From Chitinophagaceae bacterium (GTDB lineage Bacteria; Bacteroidota; Bacteroidia; Chitinophagales; Chitinophagaceae): a DNA stretch of 11,328 nt. The stretch covers positions 1-11,328 of the forward strand of contig JADYYU010000440.1 in NCBI GenBank assembly GCA_020853515.1, given 5' to 3'. Position numbers and translations under genes: made by a program. Under the pieces are notes generated by a model. It saw nothing but the letters and a program-made list of their open reading frames with translations. It had not been told where the DNA came from and did not search any database. This document shows positions 1 through 7,390 of the stretch, one piece after another. How positions within the stretch are numbered: position 1 is the first letter of the stretch; each line of letters starts with the position of its first letter.

Positions 1-126
1 TCTGAAGACAGAAAGTGTCTGTAGCCCTAAGATTTCTAAATGCGGTAACAGCTTAGCTTTTCTTTTCACATACTAGCTGACTATATATAAAAAGTTAACT
101 TTGAATTGGATGGATGCTTTGTTTGA

Positions 127-828
127 CTAACGTTTTAACTCGGCATCTATTTGCTGCTGCAATTTCATAATTTTACTTTTCACTTCTGTATAAGTGGCTA
201 TCATAAAGTTTCGGTTGGCAGCCATTCGAGATAAATCTATTAAAAGTATTTTCTTTTCTGCAGCGGTAACATTTAACGGAATACTAATACCACCTACTTT
301 TCCGTTAGTATCCAACATAAAATCCGGAACCATCAGTTGGCTAAAATCATGCTGATAATGCTGAAAAAACTGTAGTTCGGCATAATCTTCCTCTAATTTT
401 CTCAATGAGTTATAATCATTCTCATAGAGTGATAAAATTTTTGTTCTCAGAGAATCATTTTGAATAATTTCCAGCCCCTTCGATTTTAAAGTCTGATAGC
501 CAGAAATGTTCTGAACCGATATAAAGTCTCTTAATAAATTAAAATAATGATATCCTATCGAATCGCTGTTTGATCGCTTATTCAGAATGAGTTGGCTGAA
601 AAAAACAGCCGCTTGCAGACCGGCTCTGTGACCAGCAGCATTTACGTCAATATCGCTCATATCTTGCTGTAAGCCCCTGTTGATCTCATAAAGTATTTTG
701 ATCTCTGTATGATGATCTTTTCTGTTCTCATTCCAATTGTCGAGTGTAAATGCCGCAAAGATGCCGACAAAAATGGTTAGAAATTCAAATCCATATTTTT
801 TAATCGTTTCAATTTTTGTTTTGTCCAT
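127..828 (-). CDS. Small membrane-anchored protein, DUF6090-like
   Basis: A 233-residue protein of unknown function with an ATG start. Residues about 12-31 form one hydrophobic segment that runs into LDNWNENRK. This resembles the N-terminal signature of the DUF6090 group common in Bacteroidota (a hydrophobic helix followed by INNWNE), recognised from memory and not by search. The rest is a charged, mostly helical soluble part, with a likely coiled coil around residues 130-155 (SLYENDYNSLRKLEEDY) and another helix at the C-terminus (KSKIMKLQQQIDAELKR). I infer that the body is periplasmic or cytoplasmic and held to the inner membrane by the single helix. No catalytic motif is visible. A promoter-like sequence lies about 100 bp upstream (931-958). 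The gene follows the broken transglutaminase-like gene on the same strand but is separated by 232 bp, so it is probably transcribed alone. Confidence 0.85.
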   Translation of the reverse strand: MDKTKIETIKKYGFEFLTIFVGIFAAFTLDNWNENRKDHHTEIKILYEINRGLQQDMSDIDVNAAGHRAGLQAAVFFSQLILNKRSNSDSIGYHYFNLLRDFISVQNISGYQTLKSKGLEIIQNDSLRTKILSLYENDYNSLRKLEEDYAELQFFQHYQHDFSQLMVPDFMLDTNGKVGGISIPLNVTAAEKKILLIDLSRMAANRNFMIATYTEVKSKIMKLQQQIDAELKR

Positions 829-930
829 GTTCAGAATAAATAATGCACTTCCCCTCCCCCAGGTAACTTTAATATTATTCAGGCTGTATGCGTACAGTTA
901 GACTACCTGTAGTTCCAGCCATTAAGCGGC

Positions 931-958
931 CAAATATAATATAATAATATTATACAAA
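931..958 (-). promoter_or_regulatory. Putative Bacteroidota-type promoter for the DUF6090-like gene
   Basis: Read on the minus strand, TTTG (955-958) is followed after 16 bp by TATATTTG (931-938). This fits the Bacteroidota -33 TTTG / -7 TAnnTTTG arrangement, with a spacer near the short end of the usual range. The spacer is almost pure A/T. Transcription would begin near 925, giving a leader of roughly 95-100 nt that contains two small dyads (884-897 and 902-913). The motif match is seen directly; promoter function is inferred. Confidence 0.45.
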
Positions 959-1060
959 GCTCCTCATGACTATTCGACTGTTTTATTGCCCGGACTTGTA
1001 AAGATGTAGCGTCTAATCAATTGCGTTACCTGAACTACTTCACCAAAATTCATTGCAAGC

Positions 1061-2125
1061 TTATTCATCCTCTAACTCTACAAACTTAAATTTCTCTTTG
1101 GTGGCCGCATCAAAAATATCAGGCGCGACATGAGGATCCTGATAAAACATTAATTTGCTGATAAGTTCCGGACGCTGCACTTTTGTTTTTCCGATCACAA
1201 AATCCTCAACCGTCGTTTAGGCCACCGCATATTGCTGATCGTTTACCTTCTGAGTGTAACCGTTTTCGTTCGCAAAATTACCACGTACGCCTACATTTAC
1301 ATGGTTTTTATAATAGAGCAGACAATAAGGAATCGCGCATTGTTCCAGTAAAGAAGCATAAAGCGTCGTTTTAGCCGAACAATCACCATCGCCACTCAGT
1401 AATACCTCATGCGCCCTTTTGGCTACTTCAGTTTCATACCACAGATCTTCATAACTATAACTGATATTTGTGGTAACATACTGCAAAAGTGCCTGCGCCT
1501 TCGCTTCGTTTGATTGCAGCCCAGCGGTAATTTTATCGGCCAGTTTTTTAATCACAGGGTCCTTATCTGCTTTAGAAATATTAGCGCCGATGTTGCCTGC
1601 ATACACCGGGCGGCCAAAATACTTAGTCAGATCGATCCCTTTGGGTGTATGGTAAAACATTTCTTTGTCCTGCTCCTGTATCAATTCGCTGAACGTCACA
1701 TTCAGTGTGGTATCGTTATACCGATAGGTAAAAACATGGCTCGTGTCTACCTTCAGATTGCTGCAAGGAATGCGAAAAGCATAGTAACCATCGATAACAC
1801 CGCGCATGCCTCCAAACTCGCAGATGCCCGTACTGCAGGGCGCATACTCCACCTTGCTTGTATCAAGCGTCAGCAGTTGCAGCATTTGAGCCCTGTCAAG
1901 CTCATTTTTTGCAATAAAATATAGTTGTTGCTTACCGACATCATAACCGCGAAAATCAAGAGCCGGATGCCATAGCTGCCGCGGCAAGGTATCGCAAAGG
2001 AGCGCAGGCATATAGAGGTAGTGAATGGCTGTTTGCTGCGCGGGTGTAAGGCTTGTGTTGTTTTTACAACTATAAAAAAAGCAGCAAACAAGCAGGGGGA
2101 CTAAAACGAGAATTCTTCTGTTCAT
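1061..2125 (-). pseudogene. Transglutaminase-like lipoprotein interrupted by an in-frame TAA
   Basis: The gene spans 355 codons including its final stop, but codon 303 is TAA (1217-1219). Reading through it, the same frame stays open for 51 codons to a second TAA at 1061-1063. I chose the ATG at 2125, not 2170. It gives a lipoprotein-like leader (MNRRILVLVPLL, then FFYSC with Cys20 as the likely lipidation site), and a -7 element (2135-2142) lies inside the longer alternative. The transglutaminase/protease-like core has Cys249 in GDGDCSAKTTLYASLL and His275 in YKNHVNVGV. The third, acidic residue is expected where the stop falls: YAVA-stop-TTVEDFVIGKT matches the usual E-T-T or D-x-T strand, so GAA to TAA is the simplest change. 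The ordinary product would be 302 residues, lacking the acid and the last 51 residues. The flanking reading frame is clean, so the lesion is recent, a strain variant or a sequencing error. Substrate unknown. Confidence 0.8.
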
Positions 2126-2523
2126 AGATAAATTCAAATATATAATAATTATACAGAACAGCAGCAGCATCCATCCTTGATTTGTTTACAGGCATGCTAA
2201 CTGACCTGACTAAATTACGAGTAGTTTTATTGCTCCTCTAGCTTTTAAGACTTGAATTGCGCAAACCGGATAGCCTTCAAAAAGTAATAAAAATAAATGT
2301 ACCGCTTCAATCGGAATGCCCCATCCAGTATGGAGCTCTAAACGAACTTGAGAATGGTAATTAAAAATAACAGAGTGCCCGGTATCGGTTAAAGTCACAT
2401 GGAACTATTTGCGTGTTTCATCAGCCTGCTCACTCGACGCACAAGCATAAATTTAAAGCTACCCGGCCTATTTTATGAATCACATTCAATAATCAGGATT
2501 CTGACTGACGACAATACAAAAAA
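2126..2523. other. Intergenic region with no supported gene
   Basis: Apart from the -7 element of the transglutaminase-like gene at its left end, this stretch holds no gene I can support. A 62-codon minus-strand frame (2210-2398) opens with GTG and has no recognisable domain, promoter or ribosome binding site. The 3' side abuts the terminator of the T9SS protein gene. No tRNA-like fold, tandem repeat or IS end was seen. Confidence 0.5.
2135..2142 (-). promoter_or_regulatory. Putative -7 element of the transglutaminase-like gene
   Basis: On the minus strand TATATTTG lies 9 bp before the ATG at 2125 and fits TAnnTTTG. Transcription would start almost at the start codon, giving a nearly leaderless mRNA. 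No well-spaced -33 TTTG is present; a TTCTG stands 11 bp upstream of the element. The upstream A/T tract (ATTATACA on the plus strand at 2148-2155) resembles the one in the promoter at 931-958. The site rules against the longer reading frame starting at 2170. Confidence 0.4.
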
Positions 2524-2563
2524 AGCCCCTTAGAATTTTTGCTGACGGCAATTCTAAGGGGCT
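2514..2563 (-). terminator. Rho-independent terminator of the T9SS protein gene
   Basis: A perfect 14-bp inverted repeat, AGCCCCTTAGAATT at 2524-2537 and its complement at 2550-2563, encloses a 12-nt loop. Read on the minus strand the stem is followed directly by a run of eight to nine T residues (about 2516-2523), as in an intrinsic terminator. It starts 22 bp after the stop codon of the secreted protein gene. On the plus strand the stem is followed by the A/T-rich ATAAATATAAA and not a T run, so the signal is directional. Confidence 0.88.
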
Positions 2564-2584
2564 ATAAATATAAAAATATTGAAC

Positions 2585-4321
2585 TTAAAGTTTTACAATC
2601 TTGATCACCTCGCGGTTAATTCTGATAAAGTAGATTCCCTTTGGCAAGGTACTGATATCAGCACTTTGGAGTGGAGAAACTGTGCCGGTTTGCAACAGCA
2701 CTCCACAAATATCTGTAAGGCTGTATTCGCTGCCCGGTTTAATACCTTCACAATAAAAGTAGTCGCCCACCGGATTTGGATAAACACTAAGTGTTTGCTT
2801 TTCTGCATCGGTTACAGAAGCCGGGAGATTTAAGGTATTCAAGGTGGTATTCGTAACTACCGCCGGATTCAGATCAAAATATATCGAAGCGGTATTTTTG
2901 ATCTGCGTACCCAGTGCAAGGCCTGTTTTGTGTTTGATTTTATATTGAACAAATCCCATGCTTTTTGCAAAATTAGTGGTGCTATCTGCCAGCATGATAT
3001 TTGGAAACCTAAACTCAAGGTATTTCCCATTTTGAGTCAGTATCATATGATGACTTTTATTTTGCACTTGCAAGGTGGCCGCATCCAGATCATCATCAAG
3101 TGTATCACGTATTACGATATTGAACGCAGGTGCACTACCGGTATTCTGAAAATTAATGTTATATGTAAAATCTGTTCCGGGCAGTACATTTCCCGCTGGT
3201 CCTTCTCCACGGGGCATCACTTCCTTATTATTCGGGTCGGCGCCATACGCGAAAGTCAGACATGTATTGGTCGAATTATTAGCCATATTCACGTCTCCTG
3301 CAGCAGCCGGCGTGAGCGAAAGCAGACTGCACATGGTATCTCCCAGCAGATAAGGCTGATTATTGGCGTCATGCGTAGGCAAAATGGCGTTTACCAGCAC
3401 ATAATTGTTGTACCCTACGATATTATTCAGATTCCAGGTAGCCGTATTGCCAATGATGCTGGCTGGAGCTGGTGTCGCATTGACAATGGTCATACCCACC
3501 GGGAAATTGTACACAAGACTGCCGTTAGAAGGAGTGCACAAATCGTTACCGTAAATCAGATAGAGTTCTTTAGTGTTTCCCGGCAAACATGGATTGCTGG
3601 TATTGATATGACTGACCTTCAAATCAAATGCAGGATTTGTATAATTTAACCCGAAATCCAGATTTGAAGCTGTTGGGGTATTCACCAGATAAGTGAGGGA
3701 TACCGGGCAGGCAACAAGGGCACAGTTATTGGCAGCCATCGAGCATTGTACCGTAAATACATCACCCGGTGCATAAGGGTACATTATATTGTAGTAACCC
3801 TGCGCATCTGTTGACACATTCGTCACCGGCACATTGTTTATATCAAGTAGTTTTAAAGTGGCATTAGGCAGGGCTTCGCCGGCGTCCATCACACAATTGG
3901 CATTCAGGTCGTTGTACACATAACCTGTGTATGATGAACAATAACCCGAAATCACCACAGTTCCGCTGACTGTGCTGGTAGGCGCTCCGGGACCGTTGCG
4001 TGTTTTGATCACTGTATATGAACCGGGTGCATTGTAAGTGTGTGTCAGATTATAATTGTTACCGCAATCGCAACCCGCACCACAAAATAAGTTGGCATTA
4101 TTGTAAATGTGATTGGGTAGCGGTATTACGGTGCCATCACCGAAATCAATCGTTCCGGAAATAACGTCGCCATTGTTAAATCCGCAGACCACCAGGCTGT
4201 CGCCAAACCAAACCGGATCGCAGACATTTGCCTGATAGGAAGAGTACCATTGTGTAATTGTTTGTGCTTTTGAGACAAAAAATGCAACAAGCAGGATGCA
4301 TAAAATAGAGAGCTTTTTCAT
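2585..4321 (-). CDS. Secreted multidomain protein with T9SS type A sorting domain
   Basis: A 578-residue exported protein starting at an ATG, with a signal peptide at residues 1-19/20 (MKKLSILCILLVAFFVSKAQ). Domains in order: a PKD-like region about 50-125, with GTIDFGDGT at 56-64 and a Cys-rich insertion CGAGCDCG at 80-87; an SdrD-B/carboxypeptidase-regulatory-like beta domain about 130-195, with an acidic, calcium-site-like DLNANCVMDAGE at 138-149; a DUF11-type beta domain about 228-350; a DUF7619-like domain about 361-492 (from DPNNKEVMPRGEG to ASIYFDLNPAV); and a T9SS C-terminal sorting domain about 511-578 with YPNP at 514-517 and the usual LPKGIYFIRI near the end. Such proteins cross the outer membrane by the type IX system and are anchored or released; the role is probably adhesive or structural. 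No enzyme domain is visible. Many cysteines in the first 360 residues suggest disulfides. It is monocistronic, ended by the strong terminator downstream, and divergent from the methyltransferase gene. Confidence 0.93.
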   Translation of the reverse strand: MKKLSILCILLVAFFVSKAQTITQWYSSYQANVCDPVWFGDSLVVCGFNNGDVISGTIDFGDGTVIPLPNHIYNNANLFCGAGCDCGNNYNLTHTYNAPGSYTVIKTRNGPGAPTSTVSGTVVISGYCSSYTGYVYNDLNANCVMDAGEALPNATLKLLDINNVPVTNVSTDAQGYYNIMYPYAPGDVFTVQCSMAANNCALVACPVSLTYLVNTPTASNLDFGLNYTNPAFDLKVSHINTSNPCLPGNTKELYLIYGNDLCTPSNGSLVYNFPVGMTIVNATPAPASIIGNTATWNLNNIVGYNNYVLVNAILPTHDANNQPYLLGDTMCSLLSLTPAAAGDVNMANNSTNTCLTFAYGADPNNKEVMPRGEGPAGNVLPGTDFTYNINFQNTGSAPAFNIVIRDTLDDDLDAATLQVQNKSHHMILTQNGKYLEFRFPNIMLADSTTNFAKSMGFVQYKIKHKTGLALGTQIKNTASIYFDLNPAVVTNTTLNTLNLPASVTDAEKQTLSVYPNPVGDYFYCEGIKPGSEYSLTDICGVLLQTGTVSPLQSADISTLPKGIYFIRINREVIKIVKL

Positions 4322-4471
4322 TGTAATGTGTTTTATTGTTGATTAATAGACAGTTTTAAAAATAAAATCGTTAGTCATTCACAGAAAAATTTATAAATGG
4401 CAGGTTTTATCTTCCGGCCCTTGAGGGCAGTTGAACGCAAAACAGCTAACTTCGCATTTAATCTGTATTAC

Positions 4472-5641
4472 ATGGGACAAAATTTCAAGATGGTAGCCAA
4501 AACCCTGTTTGGCTTTGAAGAACTACTGGCAAAAGAACTGCAGCAACTGGGCGCACTGCATATCCGCAAAGGTATGCGCATGGTGAGTTTTGAAGGCGAT
4601 AACGGATTTATGTATAAAGCCAATCTGGCCTGCCGTACTGCTATCAAAATACTGAAACCCATCCATACCTTTCAGGTAAAAAATGAAGAAGACCTTTATC
4701 AGGGCATCTATAAAATAGACTGGAGCCAATACCTGAGCGAAACCCAGACTTTTGCCATCGATGCCACGATCTTCTCCGATTATTTTAATCACTCAAAATA
4801 CATCGCCTTAAAAACGAAAGACGCGATCGCTGACCAGTTCAGAAATCTGAAAGGTGTGCGACCCAGTGTAGATATCGACTCCCCTGACCTGAGGGTCAAT
4901 ATCCATATCAACCAGTCCGAATGTACCGTATCACTCGATAGTTCGGGAGCTTCGCTGCATTTGCGTGGCTATAAAACCGACACCAATATCGCCCCCATCA
5001 ATGAGGTGCTGGCCGCCGGCTTGCTGCTTCTTTCGGGCTGGGACGGACAATGTAACTTTCTTGATCCTATGTGTGGCAGTGGCACCATTCTGATCGAAGC
5101 CGCCATGATAGCCTGTAATATCCCAGCTAATATTAACCGGACCGAATTTGCCTGCGAACGCTGGGCTGATTATGACAATGCCCTTTTTGAAACCATCCGT
5201 GAAAACTTATTGAAAAAGACACGGGAATTTCATTTTAAAATCAAAGGCTACGACATTGATTTTACAGCAATCAAAAAAGCCAAGATCAATATCAATAACG
5301 CAGACCTTGATGAGTATATCGACGTCATACACGAAGATTTTTTTGACAGCAAAAAAGAAAACGAGGGTAAGTTACACATCCTGTTTAACCCGCCCTATGA
5401 CGAAAGGATCAGCATACGTACCGAAGAGTTCTACAGCGATATCGGCAATACCCTTAAAAGAAATTATCCGGATACCAATGCCTGGATGATCACCGCTAAC
5501 CTTGAAGCCCTGAAGTATGTAGGTCTGAAACCATTACCCAAAATAAAAATATACAACGGCAATCTGGAAGCACGACTGGTTCGTTATGAAATGTATGAAG
5601 GAAGCAGGAAGTCCTCCACGGCGGAAAGAAACGATCTTTGA
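4472..5641 (+). CDS. THUMP-domain class I SAM-dependent RNA methyltransferase (RlmL N-terminal type)
   Basis: A 389-residue cytoplasmic enzyme. The frame is open from 4397, but I place the start at the ATG at 4472 (MGQNFKMVAKTLFGFEELL), where similarity to the family begins; the 25 extra residues look like translated leader. The N-terminal ferredoxin-like part and THUMP domain cover about residues 5-158. A linker carries RGYK (165-168) and APINEVLAAGLL (174-185). The Rossmann methyltransferase follows, with SAM motif I DPMCGSGT (198-205), acidic residue Asp261 in GYDID, and motif IV NPPYDER (306-312), typical of enzymes methylating an exocyclic or ring nitrogen of guanine or adenine. The nearest characterised relative is the N-terminal half of E. 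coli RlmL, which makes m2G2445 in 23S rRNA; the RlmK-like second half is absent, as is usual in this phylum. The exact target here is inferred. A degenerate -7 (TAACTTCG, 4447-4454) precedes the chosen start. Confidence 0.92.
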   Translation: MGQNFKMVAKTLFGFEELLAKELQQLGALHIRKGMRMVSFEGDNGFMYKANLACRTAIKILKPIHTFQVKNEEDLYQGIYKIDWSQYLSETQTFAIDATIFSDYFNHSKYIALKTKDAIADQFRNLKGVRPSVDIDSPDLRVNIHINQSECTVSLDSSGASLHLRGYKTDTNIAPINEVLAAGLLLLSGWDGQCNFLDPMCGSGTILIEAAMIACNIPANINRTEFACERWADYDNALFETIRENLLKKTREFHFKIKGYDIDFTAIKKAKININNADLDEYIDVIHEDFFDSKKENEGKLHILFNPPYDERISIRTEEFYSDIGNTLKRNYPDTNAWMITANLEALKYVGLKPLPKIKIYNGNLEARLVRYEMYEGSRKSSTAERNDL

Positions 5642-5707
5642 CCTTCAGGTGCCGGTGGATAAGGACATAAACAACAACTGCCTTACTACAACTTACAAGT
5701 ATTTTAC

Positions 5708-5715
5708 TACCTTTG
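5708..5715 (+). promoter_or_regulatory. Putative -7 element of the PfkB-family kinase gene
   Basis: TACCTTTG matches TAnnTTTG exactly and is followed by GC, a common Bacteroidota form. It lies 27 bp before the kinase ATG at 5743, so the leader would be about 20 nt. No clear TTTG or TTG sits at the expected -33 spacing. The site suggests that the kinase can be transcribed independently of the methyltransferase gene, which ends about 66 bp upstream. Confidence 0.5.
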
Positions 5716-5742
5716 CGCACAATTTAAAAAACACAGCACATT

Positions 5743-6666
5743 ATGTCTTTATTAATCGCAGGTACCATGGCGTTTGATGCCATTGAAACACCCTTTGGCA
5801 AAACTGATAAAATTGTAGGCGGATCGGCCACCTACGCAGCCTGGAGCGCTTCGCAGTTTACCCATACTATCAAGCAGATCTCTATTATTGGCGGCGATTT
5901 TCCGGAAGAGGAAATTGCGGCGTTGAAAGCAAAAGGAGTGCAGTTTGATGGTGTAGAACAGATTCAGGATGAAAAATCATTTTTCTGGAGCGGTCGCTAT
6001 CACATGGATATGAATACCCGCGATACCCTGATTACCGACCTGAATGTACTCGAAAAATTCAATCCTCAATTGCCGGATTCTTATCAGGACTGTGAGTTTC
6101 TGATGCTGGGCAATCTGATGCCATCGCTGCAAACACAAATCATACAGCAGTTAAAAAATCGTCCCAAACTGATCATCATGGACACCATGAATTTCTGGAT
6201 GGATATTGCCATGGACGATCTGAAAAAAACCATTGGCATGGTAGACCTGCTCATGGTGAATGATGGCGAAGCCCGACAACTGAGCGGCGAATACTCACTT
6301 GTGAAGGCTGCTCAAAAGATCATGGACATGGGACCGAAATTCCTCATTATAAAAAAAGGCGAACACGGGGCCTTATTATTTCATGCCAATCATGTATTTT
6401 TCGCCCCTGCCCTGCCACTTGAAGAAGTATTTGACCCAACCGGCGCAGGCGATACGTTTGCCGGCGGATTTATCGGTCACCTGGCTCGTACCAAAGACAT
6501 TTCATACAATAACATGAAAACGGCCATTATCATTGGTTCAGCCATGGCCAGTTTTGTAGTTGAAAAATTTGGCGCCCAACGCCTCAAAGAGATCAGTAAA
6601 GAGGATATCGCCAAACGACTGAATCAGTTTGTTGATCTGGTGAATTTCGATATTGATATTGAATAG
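5743..6666 (+). CDS. PfkB (ribokinase)-family carbohydrate or nucleoside kinase
   Basis: A 307-residue cytoplasmic kinase with an ATG start and near-full family length. The substrate-side glycine motif is GGSATYAAW (26-34) and the NxxE motif is NDGEARQL (173-180). The ATP and anion-hole signature DPTGAGDTFAGGF (231-243) includes Asp237 as the expected catalytic base. The enzyme would transfer the ATP gamma-phosphate to a hydroxymethyl group of a sugar, nucleoside or related compound; ribokinase, fructokinase and adenosine-kinase-like enzymes share these motifs, and the substrate cannot be read from sequence alone. The unusual N-terminal half (FFWSGRYHMDMNTRDT at 80-95, in the lid and substrate region) resembles a PfkB subgroup I recall as conserved in Bacteroidota, without a firm assigned substrate. 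The gene follows the methyltransferase by 101 bp with its own -7 element and converges on the AhpD-like gene, 54 bp away, with no clear terminator between. Confidence 0.93.
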   Translation: MSLLIAGTMAFDAIETPFGKTDKIVGGSATYAAWSASQFTHTIKQISIIGGDFPEEEIAALKAKGVQFDGVEQIQDEKSFFWSGRYHMDMNTRDTLITDLNVLEKFNPQLPDSYQDCEFLMLGNLMPSLQTQIIQQLKNRPKLIIMDTMNFWMDIAMDDLKKTIGMVDLLMVNDGEARQLSGEYSLVKAAQKIMDMGPKFLIIKKGEHGALLFHANHVFFAPALPLEEVFDPTGAGDTFAGGFIGHLARTKDISYNNMKTAIIIGSAMASFVVEKFGAQRLKEISKEDIAKRLNQFVDLVNFDIDIE

Positions 6667-6720
6667 GGTTCAGGGGTGAGGACTGTAGGATAAGGAAGGC
6701 CAGTTAAGGTTTAAGCCCTC

Positions 6721-7065
6721 CTACTCCCCTGTCAACTCTTCCCAGTACTCTGCTGCCCTGCGGGTATGCGGTATTACGATAGTACCTCCGACAATATTGG
6801 CAATCGCAAACACTTCATACAATTCTTCAGTGGTGGTGCCGGTCTCGTGACATTTACCTACATGATATTTGATGCAGTCATCGCAGCGCAGTACCATTGA
6901 AGCCACCAGCCCCAGCATCTCCTTGGTCTTTACATCGAGCGCTCCGGCCAGGTAGGTATTGGTATCAAGGTTATAGAGGCGGTTGATCACCTTGTTCTGC
7001 TTGCTCAATATAATCTCATTAGTCTTTTCGCGATAGCTGTTAAATTCATCCGCTATTTTTCCCAT
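6721..7065 (-). CDS. Carboxymuconolactone decarboxylase / AhpD-like protein
   Basis: A 114-residue all-helical protein of the CMD/AhpD fold. The frame is open to 7137, but I choose the ATG at 7065 (MGKIADEFNSYREK): a perfect -7 element (7092-7099) lies inside the longer version, and the family match starts at this point. The AhpD-type redox centre is CDDCIKYHV (61-69): Cys61 and Cys64 form the CxxC pair and His68 is the relay residue. The motif GTTTEELYEVFAIANIVGG (76-94) is typical of the family. Members are peroxidase-associated disulfide reductases (AhpD) or decarboxylases; presence of CxxC with His favours a thiol-redox role, but no partner peroxiredoxin gene is in view. It is probably a cytoplasmic homo-oligomer. 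It is transcribed alone, converging with the kinase gene and divergent from the glycosyltransferase gene. Confidence 0.92.
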   Translation of the reverse strand: MGKIADEFNSYREKTNEIILSKQNKVINRLYNLDTNTYLAGALDVKTKEMLGLVASMVLRCDDCIKYHVGKCHETGTTTEELYEVFAIANIVGGTIVIPHTRRAAEYWEELTGE

Positions 7066-7091
7066 AAATAATTTGTTTAAAATATGAATGT

Positions 7092-7099
7092 CAAATATA
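7092..7099 (-). promoter_or_regulatory. Putative -7 element of the AhpD-like gene
   Basis: On the minus strand TATATTTG, an exact TAnnTTTG match, lies 26 bp before the ATG at 7065. TTG and TTTG sequences occur 13 and 9 bp upstream of it, closer than the usual -33 spacing, so the -33 box is uncertain. The position supports the shorter start of the gene. Confidence 0.5.
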
Positions 7100-7146
7100 C
7101 TCCATGCACAAACAAGTGACCGCATTCCTTCCTTCATTATTTTTTT

Positions 7147-7226
7147 GGGCGTTCGGGCGCGCTTTCCGTTGCAAGTCCTCTCCGTCCCACGGCCGGCTGC
7201 GGGCTTTTCACTGCAATCGCTAACGC
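7147..7226. repeat. GC-rich intergenic repeat with inverted ends (REP/BIME-like)
   Basis: A compact GC-rich block in AT-rich intergenic DNA. Its ends are inverted: GGGCGTT at 7147-7153 against AACGC at 7222-7226. It holds two related modules in the same orientation, CGCTTTCCGTTGCAAGTCC (about 7160-7178) and GGGCTTTTCACTGCAATCG (7201-7219). Between them is a small hairpin, CCGT-CCC-ACGG (7182-7192), followed by GGCCGGC. From memory, sequences of this form (GGGCGTT, then CTTTCCGCTGCAA-type modules, ending CTAACGC) recur between genes in many Bacteroidota genomes. I infer a mobile, RAYT-type palindromic element and not a gene. No transposase is nearby. It sits upstream of both divergent genes and does not disrupt either coding region. 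Confidence 0.55.
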
Positions 7227-7390
7227 GGCTGATCCGTGAAAACTTTCACCCGTTTCAACCGTGATGATGATTTTATAATTCGCACCATTGAAATATGCAG
7301 CAGCCCTCAAGAATCAATATTTTTACTGCTTACACCTTACAATGCAGCAGAATTGTTTATATTAGCACCTTGTTTTTGAAACAACAACTA

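Noticed and set aside
1..69. Minus-strand open frame running off the left edge from a GTG at 67-69 (VKRKAKLLPHLEILGLQ...), a basic start loosely like the N-terminus of some RNA-modifying enzymes.
   Set aside because: Only 23 codons are visible, there is no ATG and no clear promoter, and the similarity fades after about 12 residues.
91..102. 12-bp palindrome AAAGTTAACTTT, containing a plus-strand TAACTTTG that matches a -7 element.
   Set aside because: The only plus-strand frame downstream is a 17-codon ORF inside the 3' end region of the opposite gene; A/T-rich palindromes are frequent by chance.
2210..2398. 62-codon minus-strand frame in the spacer upstream of the transglutaminase-like gene.
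   Set aside because: It starts with GTG, has no recognisable domain, signal, promoter or ribosome binding site, and is not coupled to a neighbour.
2930..3649. Long plus-strand frame of 239 codons inside the T9SS protein gene.
   Set aside because: It is antisense to a well-supported multidomain coding region, and its translation is rich in Ile, His and Arg with no domain, as expected of a shadow frame.
6671..6731. CAGGGG (6671-6676) and CCCCTG (6726-6731) as a bidirectional terminator between the kinase and AhpD-like genes.
   Set aside because: Only 6 bp pair cleanly, the loop is about 50 nt, the right arm lies within the AhpD coding region, and no T run follows.
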